A stretch of DNA of 64,000 nucleotides from Aplectana chamaeleonis. Its lineage: Eukaryota > Nematoda > Chromadorea > Rhabditida > Cosmocercidae. The notes beneath the pieces are model-generated. The model saw only the letters and a list, made by a program, of their open reading frames with translations, had not been told where the DNA came from and made no database searches. The position numbers and the translations under genes are program-made. Shown one piece after another: positions 51,001 through 53,164 of the stretch (position 1 is the stretch's first letter; the number at the start of each line of letters is the position of its first letter). Where the stretch lies: NCBI GenBank assembly GCA_029168955.1, contig JAPDOI010000194.1, positions 620,001 to 684,000 of the forward strand, given 5' to 3'.

Positions 51001-52285
51001 TCTCTAACCAAGTGTTTGTGGTCTACCACTATCGCGAAGGAAGTCAAGTTGCGCGTCTACCTATCCGCTATTCGCCCTATCATGATGTACGGATCGGAGA
51101 CGTGGGCAGCACCGAAAACGCAGATGGAAAGGTTGGATTGCACGGAGAGGAAGCTTTTTAGGCGTTTGCTTGGATATTTCTGGCCGCGTGTATGCCATAA
51201 CGAAGACCTTTACAAGGAAATCGGCGCAGTACATCAACGCTTGACACGAGGGAGGTGCCAGCATCTCCTAACGCCATCTCAAGCAGCAATGGAAAGTCGA
51301 CTTCGACTGCTCGGGCATATACTAAGAAGAACGCCGGATCGTCTCGTACAACACGCTTTAAAAATGCTTCCAAATCCTGTCTGGAAACGGCCACCTGGGC
51401 GTAGGCGAAAGTTCTGGACGGATGTGGTTAAAGAGGATTTAAAGTCACTCGGCATCGAAAGACAGTTCAGGCGCGATGTTTCGTTTCGCAGGAAATGGAA
51501 TAGTGACAGCTGGATGGAATGTGTTCAAATTGTGGCTGAAGACCGTGAAAAATGGACACGGCTGTACTAGGACGGCACACCTCGGTGAAGATGCGGAATG
51601 ACCGCGTCAGGCGAAAGCCAACCGATTAAGTCAAGTAAGTCATTATAGGCAGGATTCGCCATGAGAACGGTTGTTGTGCTGCGCTCATGAGAATGTAGAT
51701 CTGGCCATCACAAATGTGAAAATAAGTGAAATTTTGTAGAAGAAATGCTCAGGAATAAGTTATTGCTTGGTGTCCGCCCGCCCTCGATTATAGAGATTTC
51801 TATGAATGATTGTTTTGTCATTTTGTTTTTGCTTCTAAACTAATTTCTGAGCGAATCTGAAGAATACTACCTACCTAAACAGCAAAATAAAAAGCGGATG
51901 AGCAAGCATCAATTAAAATCTCGTTAGTTGGAGGGCCAGCCGACACCGGTGATTAGCCGTTGTACCTTGTTTTTAAGCGTTTTTCCCTCCAAATCCCGGA
52001 TTTTTCCCAATTATTTTTACTTTTGTGATGAACAAATCTACATTCTCATGAAGAGAGCCCAATATTCGTTTTTATCTCGAACCTTGCCTCTGACAAAAGA
52101 TGGTCAGTGAAGAAGCTCATATCCTGCCAATTTATTGATTGGGTTTTGGTAAAGTCATTGTAAATAAGAATTAGTGAAGTGACAAATAGTGACCTTGATG
52201 TTTTCATAAGAATGTGTGCTGGCGGTTAGGACGATCCATTTGTTCGATAATGTAGTGCGATTGTTAGAAGTGCTGAACATTGAGT
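13748..52285 (-). CDS. DUF288/STELLO-like putative glycosyltransferase gene, 20 exons, 5' incomplete
   Basis: Multi-exon gene reconstructed on the minus strand; exon order follows falling coordinates. Exons: 52285-52194, 47908-47794, 47594-47472, 44773-44695, 44586-44499, 44430-44324, 44208-44141, 44066-43979, 43611-43300, 28989-28854, 28813-28726, 28626-28544, 24950-24827, 24427-24302, 24173-24036, 19994-19900, 19819-19743, 14234-14115, 14055-13921, 13853-13748. All junctions are GT..AG and phase-compatible. Landmarks in order are WIVLTAS, VLVVGDIGTPQHWNLPG, YTRKNIGYLYAI, IYDTDDD, FNPYSFLG..IWPKGFP, YAPWNSRSNLFHRNAFF, VLVITSNYKWNNTIGLLQRM, AEDAIYNFW, DFYYIPSSL and NLMMMHPLKANTF. These match the DUF288 (PF03385, STELLO) family as I remember it. 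Plant STELLO proteins are Golgi glycosyltransferase-like proteins; the nematode role is unknown. A signal-anchor exon is expected upstream but was not found. Exon 11 holds an in-frame TGA. Introns of 2-14 kb are filled with transposons. Confidence 0.88.
13921..14055 (-). CDS. STELLO-like gene, exon 19
   Basis: Bounded by CTCAAATTCAG and CGAAC|GTGAGT. It encodes SSQYDLLLEKGSREEWPRRY, then NENLMMMHPLKANTFANLTT. W...Y...L.MMHP.K...F is the family's penultimate block. Phase 2 in and out. Confidence 0.92.
14115..14234 (-). CDS. STELLO-like gene, exon 18
   Basis: Bounded by CCAAGTTTTAG and AAGAG|GTCGGC. It encodes YYIPSSLLNYHAGLMEVFFE, then ATLFEEIAISKFLHTVEYK, an unmistakable C-terminal segment of the family. 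Phase 2 in and out. A MITE sits about 40 bp upstream of its acceptor. Confidence 0.92.
14275..14766 (+). mobile_element. Type B MITE in intron 17 of the STELLO-like gene
   Basis: Starts GTCAAAGGCAGTGTCCACGA and ends TCATGAACACTGCCTTTAA, collinear with 7395-7888. It stops about 40 bp upstream of the exon 18 acceptor on the gene strand. Confidence 0.75.
15395..15673. mobile_element. GGTCCGCAATTGCGTCTCGA hairpin MITE, copy 3
   Basis: Begins TAGTGTGCTTCTCTGGGCCA and ends GACCCAGAGAAGCACAGTA, with GATCGGCGGCTGCGGCGCTG in the centre. Confidence 0.75.
16499..17311 (+). repeat. 42-bp minisatellite, array 1 (about 19 units)
   Basis: Each 42-bp unit is two 21-bp halves, approximately GTGCGCAGAGCGCCGGAAAA(A) and GTGTGCGGGACCCAACTGGG(A). 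Units are diverged from each other. The period is divisible by three, so several frames stay open; one reads SVLDPSGS-like peptides. It lies in intron 17 of the STELLO-like gene. Confidence 0.9.
17445..18195. repeat. 750-bp inverted repeat with about 300-bp arms
   Basis: The left arm (17445-17745) and right arm (17870-18195) are reverse complements at high identity. Examples are GAAATGATCTGGCTTCAAAT with ATTTGAAGCCAAATCATTTC, and TACTACGTTCCCAGTAAAAT with its mirror. The spacer is about 125 bp. Located in intron 17. No coding content recognised. Confidence 0.8.
18585..19560. repeat. Composite repeat flanked by ATTCGAATAATTCG runs
   Basis: Runs of CGAATATTCGGCCGAATAAA type at 18585-18740 and 19435-19560 flank a middle portion whose ends share AAACTGGGTGCTATCCTA and TAGCACCC. 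Probably an inverted-repeat element; boundaries uncertain. Confidence 0.5.
19743..19819 (-). CDS. STELLO-like gene, exon 17
   Basis: Bounded by GAAATTTCAG and GATTT|GTTGGT. It encodes YTVRRGPGDSAATNMKRLDG then WNTGD. The split codon TT|C gives WNTGDF-YYIP with exon 18, the family's W..SDFYYIP motif. Phase 0 in, 2 out. Confidence 0.85.
19900..19994 (-). CDS. STELLO-like gene, exon 16
   Basis: Bounded by GAGTCTTGCAG and CTTGGA|GTAAGA. It encodes RRATELVVDLFEIKYRNDSS and IQRIWKQFDLG, matching the helical ...ELFD.K...D.SI.RVWKQ region. Phase 1 in, 0 out. It is only 80 bp from exon 17. Confidence 0.87.
20395..20632. repeat. Inverted repeat with GGGGCAGGGTTTGGGGCGTC arms
   Basis: GGGGCAGGGTTTGGGGCGTC...GATGATCGC is mirrored by GCGATCATCAAACGC...CCTGCCCCAACCCC. 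The same arm recurs in the adjacent 20644-21054 element. Confidence 0.65.
20644..21054. repeat. 410-bp palindrome
   Basis: Outer arms GGCATGCACGTACGCGG and CCGCGTACGTGCATGCC; inner arms GATGATGGAGAGCCGTATTG and CAATATGGCTCTCCATCATC. The loop at about 20889 is very short, so the whole can fold as one long hairpin. Confidence 0.7.
21058..21201. repeat. GTCGGCATG hairpin repeat, copy 2
   Basis: CCGGCATGGATCCTAATGAG is mirrored by CTCATTGAGATTCATGCCG; the inner arm GGAGGTTGGCGCAAGCTTGG is mirrored too. It abuts the palindrome at 20644-21054. Confidence 0.7.
21471..22037 (+). mobile_element. MITE, TTAAAGGCAGCG subtype (type D)
   Basis: Starts TTAAAGGCAGCGTACGCGCA and ends TGCGCGGACGCTGCCTTCAA. 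The terminal sequence places it in the same superfamily, but the interior differs from types A-C. Confidence 0.7.
22049..22151 (+). CDS. Possible orphan exon on the plus strand
   Basis: Sits between an AG (GTTTTTAACAG) and a donor (CAATCAG|GTACGT). It reads VKSRWCATLDVQSDRLLRSD, then SNTRCDYFRMDPNQ, with protein-like composition. Not recognised; no partner exon found. It lies within intron 15 of the minus-strand gene. Confidence 0.25.
22550..22575 (+). ncRNA. Hammerhead-like CUGAAGA..GAAA motif
   Basis: CTGAAGA is followed by a perfect GGCTC-TAA-GAGCC stem and then GAAAGC. The order CUGANGA-stem-GAAA recalls the hammerhead core found in some retroelements. One extra A before the stem weakens it, and stems I and III are not established. 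Confidence 0.25.
22639..23191 (+). mobile_element. MITE, TTAAAGGCATCG subtype (type C), copy 1
   Basis: Starts TTTAAAGGCATCGTTCACGA and ends AGCGCGTACGATGCCTTTAA. Shares its last bases with the next copy. Confidence 0.7.
23188..23663 (+). mobile_element. MITE, TTAAAGGCATCG subtype (type C), copy 2
   Basis: Starts TTAAGGGCATCGTCCGCTCC and ends AGCGCACACGATGCCTTTAA. The interior (TAGATGATCGACC, CGCATCAACATT) matches the reversed copy at 28020-28407. Confidence 0.75.
23698..23880. mobile_element. GGTCCGCAATTGCGTCTCGA hairpin MITE, copy 4 (internally deleted)
   Basis: Begins TACTGTGCTTTCTGGACCAA and ends GGCCCAGATAAGCACAGTA. At 183 bp it is shorter than copies 2 and 3; part of the core is missing. 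Confidence 0.75.
24036..24173 (-). CDS. STELLO-like gene, exon 15
   Basis: Bounded by TTGTAATAGCAG and CAGTTG|GTAGGT. It encodes FEGYMVLAEDAIYNFWNEID, then PTSVLHPEGLVKVEG and WWPLPV. The GY.V.AED..FNFW block follows the exon 14 segment in the family. Phase 1 in and out. A nearby GTAAAG donor would break phase with exon 16. Confidence 0.9.
24302..24427 (-). CDS. STELLO-like gene, exon 14
   Basis: Bounded by AGGTGTTTCAG and CATCAG|GTCCGG. It encodes NFPKIVRPFNYIHLSTAEMV and RGFYAYYCLVKVKELRLVGA. The FNYIHLSTAEM..GF.AYYCL block is diagnostic. Phase 1 in and out; the donor is non-consensus beyond GT. Confidence 0.9.
24827..24950 (-). CDS. STELLO-like gene, exon 13
   Basis: Acceptor CTTTCCAG. 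It encodes VLVITSNYKWNNTIGLLQRM, then YQSYFGLTIFCGPFHPDEYG, the strongly conserved start of the C-terminal half. Two donors keep the same phase: one after GAGTATG (exon end 24833) and one after GGTGAAG (24827). Both are in phase 1. Confidence 0.9.
25123..25410 (-). CDS. Unrecognised reading frame with CPIC and CRPRFHNGH
   Basis: The minus-strand frame contains GPCPICLQTVDLTGKGE and FRCRPRFHNGHRVIQLLVNL, a zinc-finger-like spacing of C-x2-C and C-x4-H. It is not part of the STELLO-like model, whose exons 12 and 13 join in phase without it. It could be a gene relic or chance. Confidence 0.2.
   Translation of the reverse strand, partial: QKSVSMVIPERSHHPLAGPCPICLQTVDLTGKGEADFRCRPRFHNGHRVIQLLVNLVRLQVSQRAIEPVVCGSFCQCISKHIVEKVSTTNFKLKS
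26270..26630 (-). mobile_element. Type B MITE, reversed and incomplete
   Basis: Ends ATCGTGAACACTGCCTTTAA, with CTGGCTCGTTTTCATGCGTT and GTGCCTCTCCACTACC matching the reverse complement of 7395-7888. The far end is lost. Confidence 0.65.
26633..26850 (-). mobile_element. Second type B MITE fragment
   Basis: TGATTCCAATAATGTGTCTG and GGTGAACGAGTTGTCCAAGG match the other half of type B. It follows directly after the terminal repeat of the previous copy. Confidence 0.6.
27030..27935 (-). pseudogene. Degenerate CR1-like retrotransposon, 3' part
   Basis: Minus-strand frames give AAWQLPLSASKTLHLRLGD, IQMVDKVRDLGF, EAYKTYIQPLL, KLEKVQNNFTRKLF and RLPTLESRRKMFDAMMVYKL. These match the C-terminal reverse-transcriptase/thumb region of CR1-clade elements (WQLPLN..KT, RDLG, LEKVQ..FTR, L.SLE.RR...D). 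Several stops and frameshifts are present. The (AAAT)n tail on this strand (27031-27062) is the expected CR1-type 3' end. 5'-truncated. Confidence 0.75.
27031..27062 (+). repeat. (TTTA)n microsatellite, retrotransposon tail
   Basis: About eight TTTA units at the 3' end of the minus-strand CR1-like fragment. Confidence 0.85.
28020..28407 (-). mobile_element. Type C MITE, reversed, left end lost
   Basis: Ends GCGCGTACGATGCCTTTAA. The interior GAATGTTGATGCGACCGTAA and CATGAAAAAATAATATACGG mirror 23188-23663. The CR1-like fragment begins close to where its left end is missing. Confidence 0.65.
28544..28626 (-). CDS. STELLO-like gene, exon 12
   Basis: Bounded by AATTTCATTCAG and GAAATG|GTATGC. 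It encodes YFGFVPTSQQISMAHDKSKA then LKNLREM, leading in phase 0 directly to VLVITSNY of exon 13. Support is phase agreement on both sides and the charged helix expected before VLVIT. Confidence 0.68.
28726..28813 (-). CDS. STELLO-like gene, exon 11 with an in-frame TGA
   Basis: Bounded by TATTTAGTCCAG and GAACG|GTGCTC. It encodes LPNYTFSMLAFTMARNHLTK, then FERLMI, a TGA at 28733-28735, and PN. Entry phase 0 and exit phase 1 fit both neighbours exactly, and the introns are only 40 and 99 bp. The stop falls where I recall the family having a Trp-Cys-Asn motif, so TGG to TGA is the simplest reading. A different donor site or a sequence error could also explain it. Confidence 0.55.
28854..28989 (-). 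CDS. STELLO-like gene, exon 10 (linker)
   Basis: Bounded by CTTTTCTTTTGCAG and AAATCG|GTATGA. It encodes YEFSPLVNETENYDVDEGN and CRRASLDFTRSFSNTKHH. Enters in phase 2 and leaves in phase 0. Followed by a 40-bp intron typical of nematodes. Family assignment rests on position, phase and the NCRR..L.F pattern. An additional exon between 9 and 10 cannot be excluded. Confidence 0.72.
29245..29520. other. GC-rich stretch, no gene recognised
   Basis: The local GC content rises sharply and gives open frames on both strands rich in Arg, Ala and Pro. No domain; probably part of a repeat. Confidence 0.4.
29640..30235. repeat. Inverted-repeat element with AAAATGCATTTTTTCGCC arms
   Basis: The left arm (about 29745-29860) has GGCCGATTGCAGTTTATAAA. 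The right arm (about 30105-30230) has TTTGTAAACTGAAATCGGC in the opposite sense. A related sequence occurs at 39225-39450. The GTCGGCATG hairpin abuts its right end. Confidence 0.55.
30236..30381. repeat. GTCGGCATG hairpin repeat, copy 3
   Basis: AACATCGGCATGGATCCTGA is mirrored by TCAGGATCCATGCCGACGTT; inner arms GGTTGGCGCGAACTCGG and CCGAGTTTGCGCCAACC. Confidence 0.75.
31514..31524. repeat. Target-site duplication of the RTE fragment (left)
   Basis: GAAGAATATTT, identical to 32156-32166. Confidence 0.88.
31525..32155 (-). mobile_element. 5'-truncated RTE retrotransposon
   Basis: A 186-residue frame on the minus strand (32118-31558) carries LPALCYGTETWAYNKR, ERCLLKTNRRKQY, HRWAGHVLRR and GRPATRWADTF, the standard C-terminal region of RTE-type reverse transcriptases. 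The 3' end is AAGTAAGTAAGT. The insertion is flanked by the perfect 11-bp duplication GAAGAATATTT (31514-31524 and 32156-32166), which fixes both boundaries. No complete reverse transcriptase, so it is inactive. Confidence 0.92.
32156..32166. repeat. Target-site duplication of the RTE fragment (right)
   Basis: GAAGAATATTT, identical to 31514-31524. Confidence 0.88.
32167..33120. other. AT-rich DNA, no gene recognised
   Basis: Many scattered ATTCGAAA-type words; nothing coding. Confidence 0.5.
33137..33400. repeat. GC-rich GCCGCGCC island
   Basis: Abrupt GC-rich block with repeated CGCCGCGCC and GCGGCGC words. It resembles the short GC-rich block at 31080-31150. Open frames here are compositional. 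Confidence 0.45.
33480..35150. other. No gene recognised
   Basis: AT-rich. The only structured feature is the CCTGAAGACGGGTAAACCTC...GAAACGTC motif at 34654-34681. Confidence 0.45.
35160..35692. repeat. Inverted-repeat element with GCTGCGGCTCCGCGATAGTG arms
   Basis: The left arm (35160-35340) mirrors the right arm (35580-35660: CTATCGCGGCAC, AACTTTCTCAGAG). The right edge is TATCGTGGAAACTGCCTTTAA, the terminus of the TTAAAGGCAGTG superfamily. Confidence 0.55.
35880..36422 (-). mobile_element. Type A MITE, reversed
   Basis: Starts TTAAAGGCAGTGGTCACAAT and ends CCGCGACCACTGCCTTTAA. The internal order is the reverse complement of 3570-4125. Confidence 0.8.
36430..38405. other. No gene recognised
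   Basis: Within intron 9 of the STELLO-like gene. No exon-like segment or named repeat was identified on either strand. Confidence 0.4.
38406..38949 (+). mobile_element. Diverged MITE of the TTAAAGGCAGTG superfamily
   Basis: Starts GTTGAATGCAGTGCTCGCGA and ends GAGCGTGTACGCTGCCTTTAA. The interior is unlike types A-D. Confidence 0.55.
39225..39450. repeat. Repeat related to 29640-30235
   Basis: CTGAAAACGCTGTTCGATGC and TTGAAAACGTCATTCGACGC recur about 160 bp apart and resemble segments of the 29640-30235 element. Confidence 0.4.
40831..41367 (+). pseudogene. Mariner transposon relic
   Basis: Preceded by TA, the sequence starts TTAGGTTGGGGAATAAGTTC, a textbook mariner terminal repeat. Downstream, frames from 40994 encode HLVRHRATRGRKYRFLYRMV followed by TGDEEWCL, which contains the first catalytic Asp of the DD34D transposase. 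After a frameshift the sequence reads LHPGKTMICVWWNWEG and LETNAAVNEELCIAQL. There are in-frame stops. The second catalytic region and the right terminal repeat are missing. DNA-transposon class, clearly dead. Confidence 0.88.
41391..42020. mobile_element. piggyBac-like MITE
   Basis: Left end TTAACCCATTCACGAACACG; right end CGTGGTCGTGAATGGATCAA. TTAA target and CCCATTCACG termini fit piggyBac. Subterminal GTGTCCAGCCGGTGGGACAC and GTGTCCCACCGGTGGGACA form an inverted pair. No transposase. The right TTAA has become TCAA. Confidence 0.75.
42339..42605 (+). repeat. 42-bp tandem repeat built on TGATGACGTCATCA
   Basis: Unit starts fall at about 42339, 42381, 42423, 42464, 42506, 42548 and 42589, giving a 41-42-bp period. 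Each unit is close to GGGCATCTGATGACGTCAT followed by CAGGACGTCGTGCCAAGTAC. Located in intron 9 of the STELLO-like gene. Confidence 0.9.
42606..43299. other. Intronic DNA, no further exon confirmed
   Basis: I searched the gene strand for an exon between exons 9 and 10. A frame with SVFGHGSIRSSIIMVILLGK could splice in, but it has no family resemblance. Confidence 0.4.
43300..43611 (-). CDS. STELLO-like gene, exon 9
   Basis: Bounded by TTTATTAAG and TTGAG|GTAGGT, 312 bp and fully open. It contains IAQKLLHLVGEHIAIRP, IDNERYVEHSLKRM and SWRLVKFLSGWICE, matching the DIWRSYIAQKLL...W end of the DUF288 domain. Phase 2 in and out, compatible with exon 10. A 14.3-kb repeat-filled intron follows. Confidence 0.88.
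43979..44066 (-). CDS. STELLO-like gene, exon 8
   Basis: Bounded by TTTTATTGAG and TCCGG|GTAAGT. It encodes VYAPWNSRSNLFHRNAFFTL and LLSAKVTS, one of the most recognisable DUF288 segments. The other two frames are closed or meaningless. Phase 1 in, 2 out. Confidence 0.92.
44141..44208 (-). CDS. STELLO-like gene, exon 7
   Basis: Bounded by CCATTTGCAG and TTCAG|GTCAGC. It encodes RIYNSTPDGSFYRFVPPVAL then DS, continuing into GVYAPWNS of the next exon (PP..L..GvYAPWNSQNT in the family). Phase 2 in, 1 out. Confidence 0.88.
44324..44430 (-). CDS. STELLO-like gene, exon 6
   Basis: Bounded by AAGATCCAG and CCCCAG|GTAATG. It encodes LCRRMRVPAVQQVHSYNDSD and LDSIP, equivalent to the family's c..m..pvIQQGlv..DPDVDAI stretch. 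Phase 0 in and 2 out, matching its neighbours. Confidence 0.87.
44499..44586 (-). CDS. STELLO-like gene, exon 5
   Basis: Bounded by AAGCCTTCAG and GTGAAG|GTAAGC. It encodes LFNPYSFLGLDHIWPKGFPP, then DYVK. This corresponds to the FNPY..FG...IWPRGFP signature of DUF288. Enters in phase 2, leaves in phase 0. Confidence 0.92.
44695..44773 (-). CDS. STELLO-like gene, exon 4
   Basis: Bounded by GTTTTAG and AAGAG|GTAAGC. It encodes GLGLESFDYTKHVSGLRYGF and TNSEK. The GLGL..FDY..VSGL pattern is what the family shows directly after the DDD segment. Enters in phase 1, leaves in phase 2. The 2.7-kb intron before it carries inverted-repeat elements. Confidence 0.88.
45000..47040. other. Intron 3 DNA with weak repeats
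   Basis: Segments 45600-45775 and 46735-46870 share TTTGGTTACGGGTGGGC-like and GCAAACCAGC-like words, suggesting a diverged repeat pair. Nothing coding seen. Confidence 0.35.
47047..47436. repeat. 390-bp element with perfect 25-bp terminal inverted repeats
   Basis: The left end (47047-47071) begins CGATATTCTTTGTCGACACT, and its exact reverse complement occupies 47412-47436. It lies in intron 3, just downstream of exon 3. MITE-like; no target duplication identified. Confidence 0.75.
47472..47594 (-). CDS. STELLO-like gene, exon 3 with the DDD motif
   Basis: Bounded by GATATTTCAG and CCTG|GTGAGC. It encodes GYGISSHDPFSPYTRKNIGY, then LYAIENGAEWIYDTDDDIAEP. The acidic DTDDD is the likely metal or nucleotide-sugar site, by analogy with DxD glycosyltransferases (inference). 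Phase 1 on both sides. Confidence 0.93.
47794..47908 (-). CDS. STELLO-like gene, exon 2
   Basis: Bounded by TCTCATTTCAG and CTTAG|GTAAAA. It encodes 38 residues including WSVLVVGDIGTPQHWNLPG and FLSIDDQQRL, the classic start of the DUF288 domain (W..VVVGD..TP..W). Enters in phase 0 and leaves in phase 1. Confidence 0.9.
48368..48379. repeat. Target-site duplication of the complete RTE element (left)
   Basis: ATTATAGGCAGG, identical to 51642-51653. Confidence 0.92.
48592..49435 (+). pseudogene. RTE endonuclease domain, frameshifted
   Basis: Reads TLNCRSLSS..., then FAALQETRLKD, GGCAIAVRKGF, LWIVSAHAPTETAED and VVVGIDANAKMG. These are the QET, SAHAPT and D-x-N blocks of an AP-like endonuclease that nicks target DNA. 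A frameshift near 49100 moves the rest (RNPRRHQLTWQGP, QLDYVLTR, DSDHRPVLL) into another frame, ending at 49435. The catalytic SDHRP motif remains visible. Confidence 0.85.
49432..51570 (+). pseudogene. RTE reverse transcriptase and C-terminal region, broken
   Basis: The linker is in pieces at 49432-49719 and 49643-50023. The reverse transcriptase (50101-50967, 288 residues) has DPKNYRGISLL, DEQAGFRPGRSTIDQ, FLDFEAAFDS, GVRQGAVAGP and the catalytic EYADDIVLF at about residues 207-215. The C-terminal part follows in another frame (51016-51570) with PIMMYGSETWAAPKTQMERL, RLLGHILRR and KRPPGRRRKFW. Stops at 50023, 50098 and 50965 and a frameshift separate the blocks. Confidence 0.88.
51642..51653. 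repeat. Target-site duplication of the complete RTE element (right)
   Basis: ATTATAGGCAGG, identical to 48368-48379. Confidence 0.92.
52194..52285 (-). CDS. STELLO-like gene, exon 1 (first exon found)
   Basis: Acceptor TTCTTTCTTCAG precedes it. The reading continues from an ATG at 52280 to KWIVLTASTHSYENIK and ends in phase 0 at AAG|GTCACT. KWIVLTAS is the family's usual first strand of the DUF288 domain (KWIVVT-like), and it joins in frame to ALANIEDW of the next exon. The donor is weak beyond GT. The acceptor implies at least one upstream exon, probably carrying a membrane anchor, so the ATG may not be the true start. Confidence 0.75.
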
Positions 52286-53160
52286 CTGAAGAAAGAACAC
52301 ATGTACATGACACAGTGCAGTAATTTCCGCCTAATATGAGCGAGGTATTGAGGTAGCCTTCCAGCCCTCCACAGCGACCAACTGAGAATCTTAAAAGCTA
52401 CATCAGTTGTCCAACACTGCGTCAACGGGCTTACCGCACGACCGTTATAAACCGATCCTTTTGAAAGACACATTACCCCATCAAACGTCTTCCGAGGTGT
52501 TCCGCTTTTCTTGTAGACGCTGATTCCAGTATCTCTAGAATAGTAAAGCATGTTCGAATGAGACTGGCCAATCATGCTTTTTTTCTGTGGTTTCCTACCT
52601 CACCATGGGCTCCAATCGCTTTAAACGGATTTGCACACAGTTTCAGCTCAACAAGACCCGTATGTCCACCGCTGGAGACATAAATGCTTCTTAAAATTGC
52701 GAATGTTCAAAACGGGAAAAACAATTTTTGTTGGCACTCTAGTATCATCTGCATTGCACTGATGAGCCTAGCTCGAAGATACTCTAAAACAGACCGACAT
52801 AGGAGCCGAAAAAACAGAGCCGCTCCTGTATAAGGACTAATAGAAAGAATTTCCCGTTGGAAAAACCGGTGTTGTATGGCTGGTTTTCCATATAGCTTAT
52901 TTCAGCCTTTGGTTTCGCGTGTAGAAGGAGGCAGTCGAGCAAAAATGCATCTAATGAATTGACATCGAAAACTACATTAGGTGAATTAAGAAAAATTTAC
53001 TATGGCCCGTAGTAAAGCCGGCGAAAATTTCAGTTTAGCCTAACTGAATCCATGTTCTGAAAAAAATTCAGACGAGCCGCACATATTTCAGACCTGAGTG
53101 TTGTAGGATAGAGACCTAGGCTAAGTAAAGAAAGCCAGCAACAAGCAAGATAAGCTGAAT
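52286..53160. other. Upstream of STELLO-like exon 1, no exon confirmed
   Basis: A signal-anchor exon ending in phase 1 is expected on the minus strand. The frame at 52575-52304 has possible donors but no hydrophobic segment or family similarity. Confidence 0.4.
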
Positions 53161-53164
53161 CACT

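Larger units (their letters stand above)
48380..51641 (+). mobile_element. Full-length RTE-type non-LTR retrotransposon (3.26 kb)
   Basis: Bounded by a perfect 12-bp duplication, ATTATAGGCAGG. It has a 5' leader, an AP-type endonuclease region, a reverse transcriptase and the short 3' tail ACCGATTAAGTCAAGTAAGT, all typical of RTE elements of about 3.3 kb. It lies in intron 1 of the STELLO-like gene in the opposite orientation. Frameshifts and stops interrupt the coding region, so this copy is dead. A truncated sibling with the same 3' end lies at 56714-57022. Confidence 0.93.

Noticed and set aside
13748..52285. Two tandem DUF288-family genes instead of one
   Set aside because: Each domain segment occurs once, in order, and phases match across the large gaps; no second N- or C-terminal set was found.
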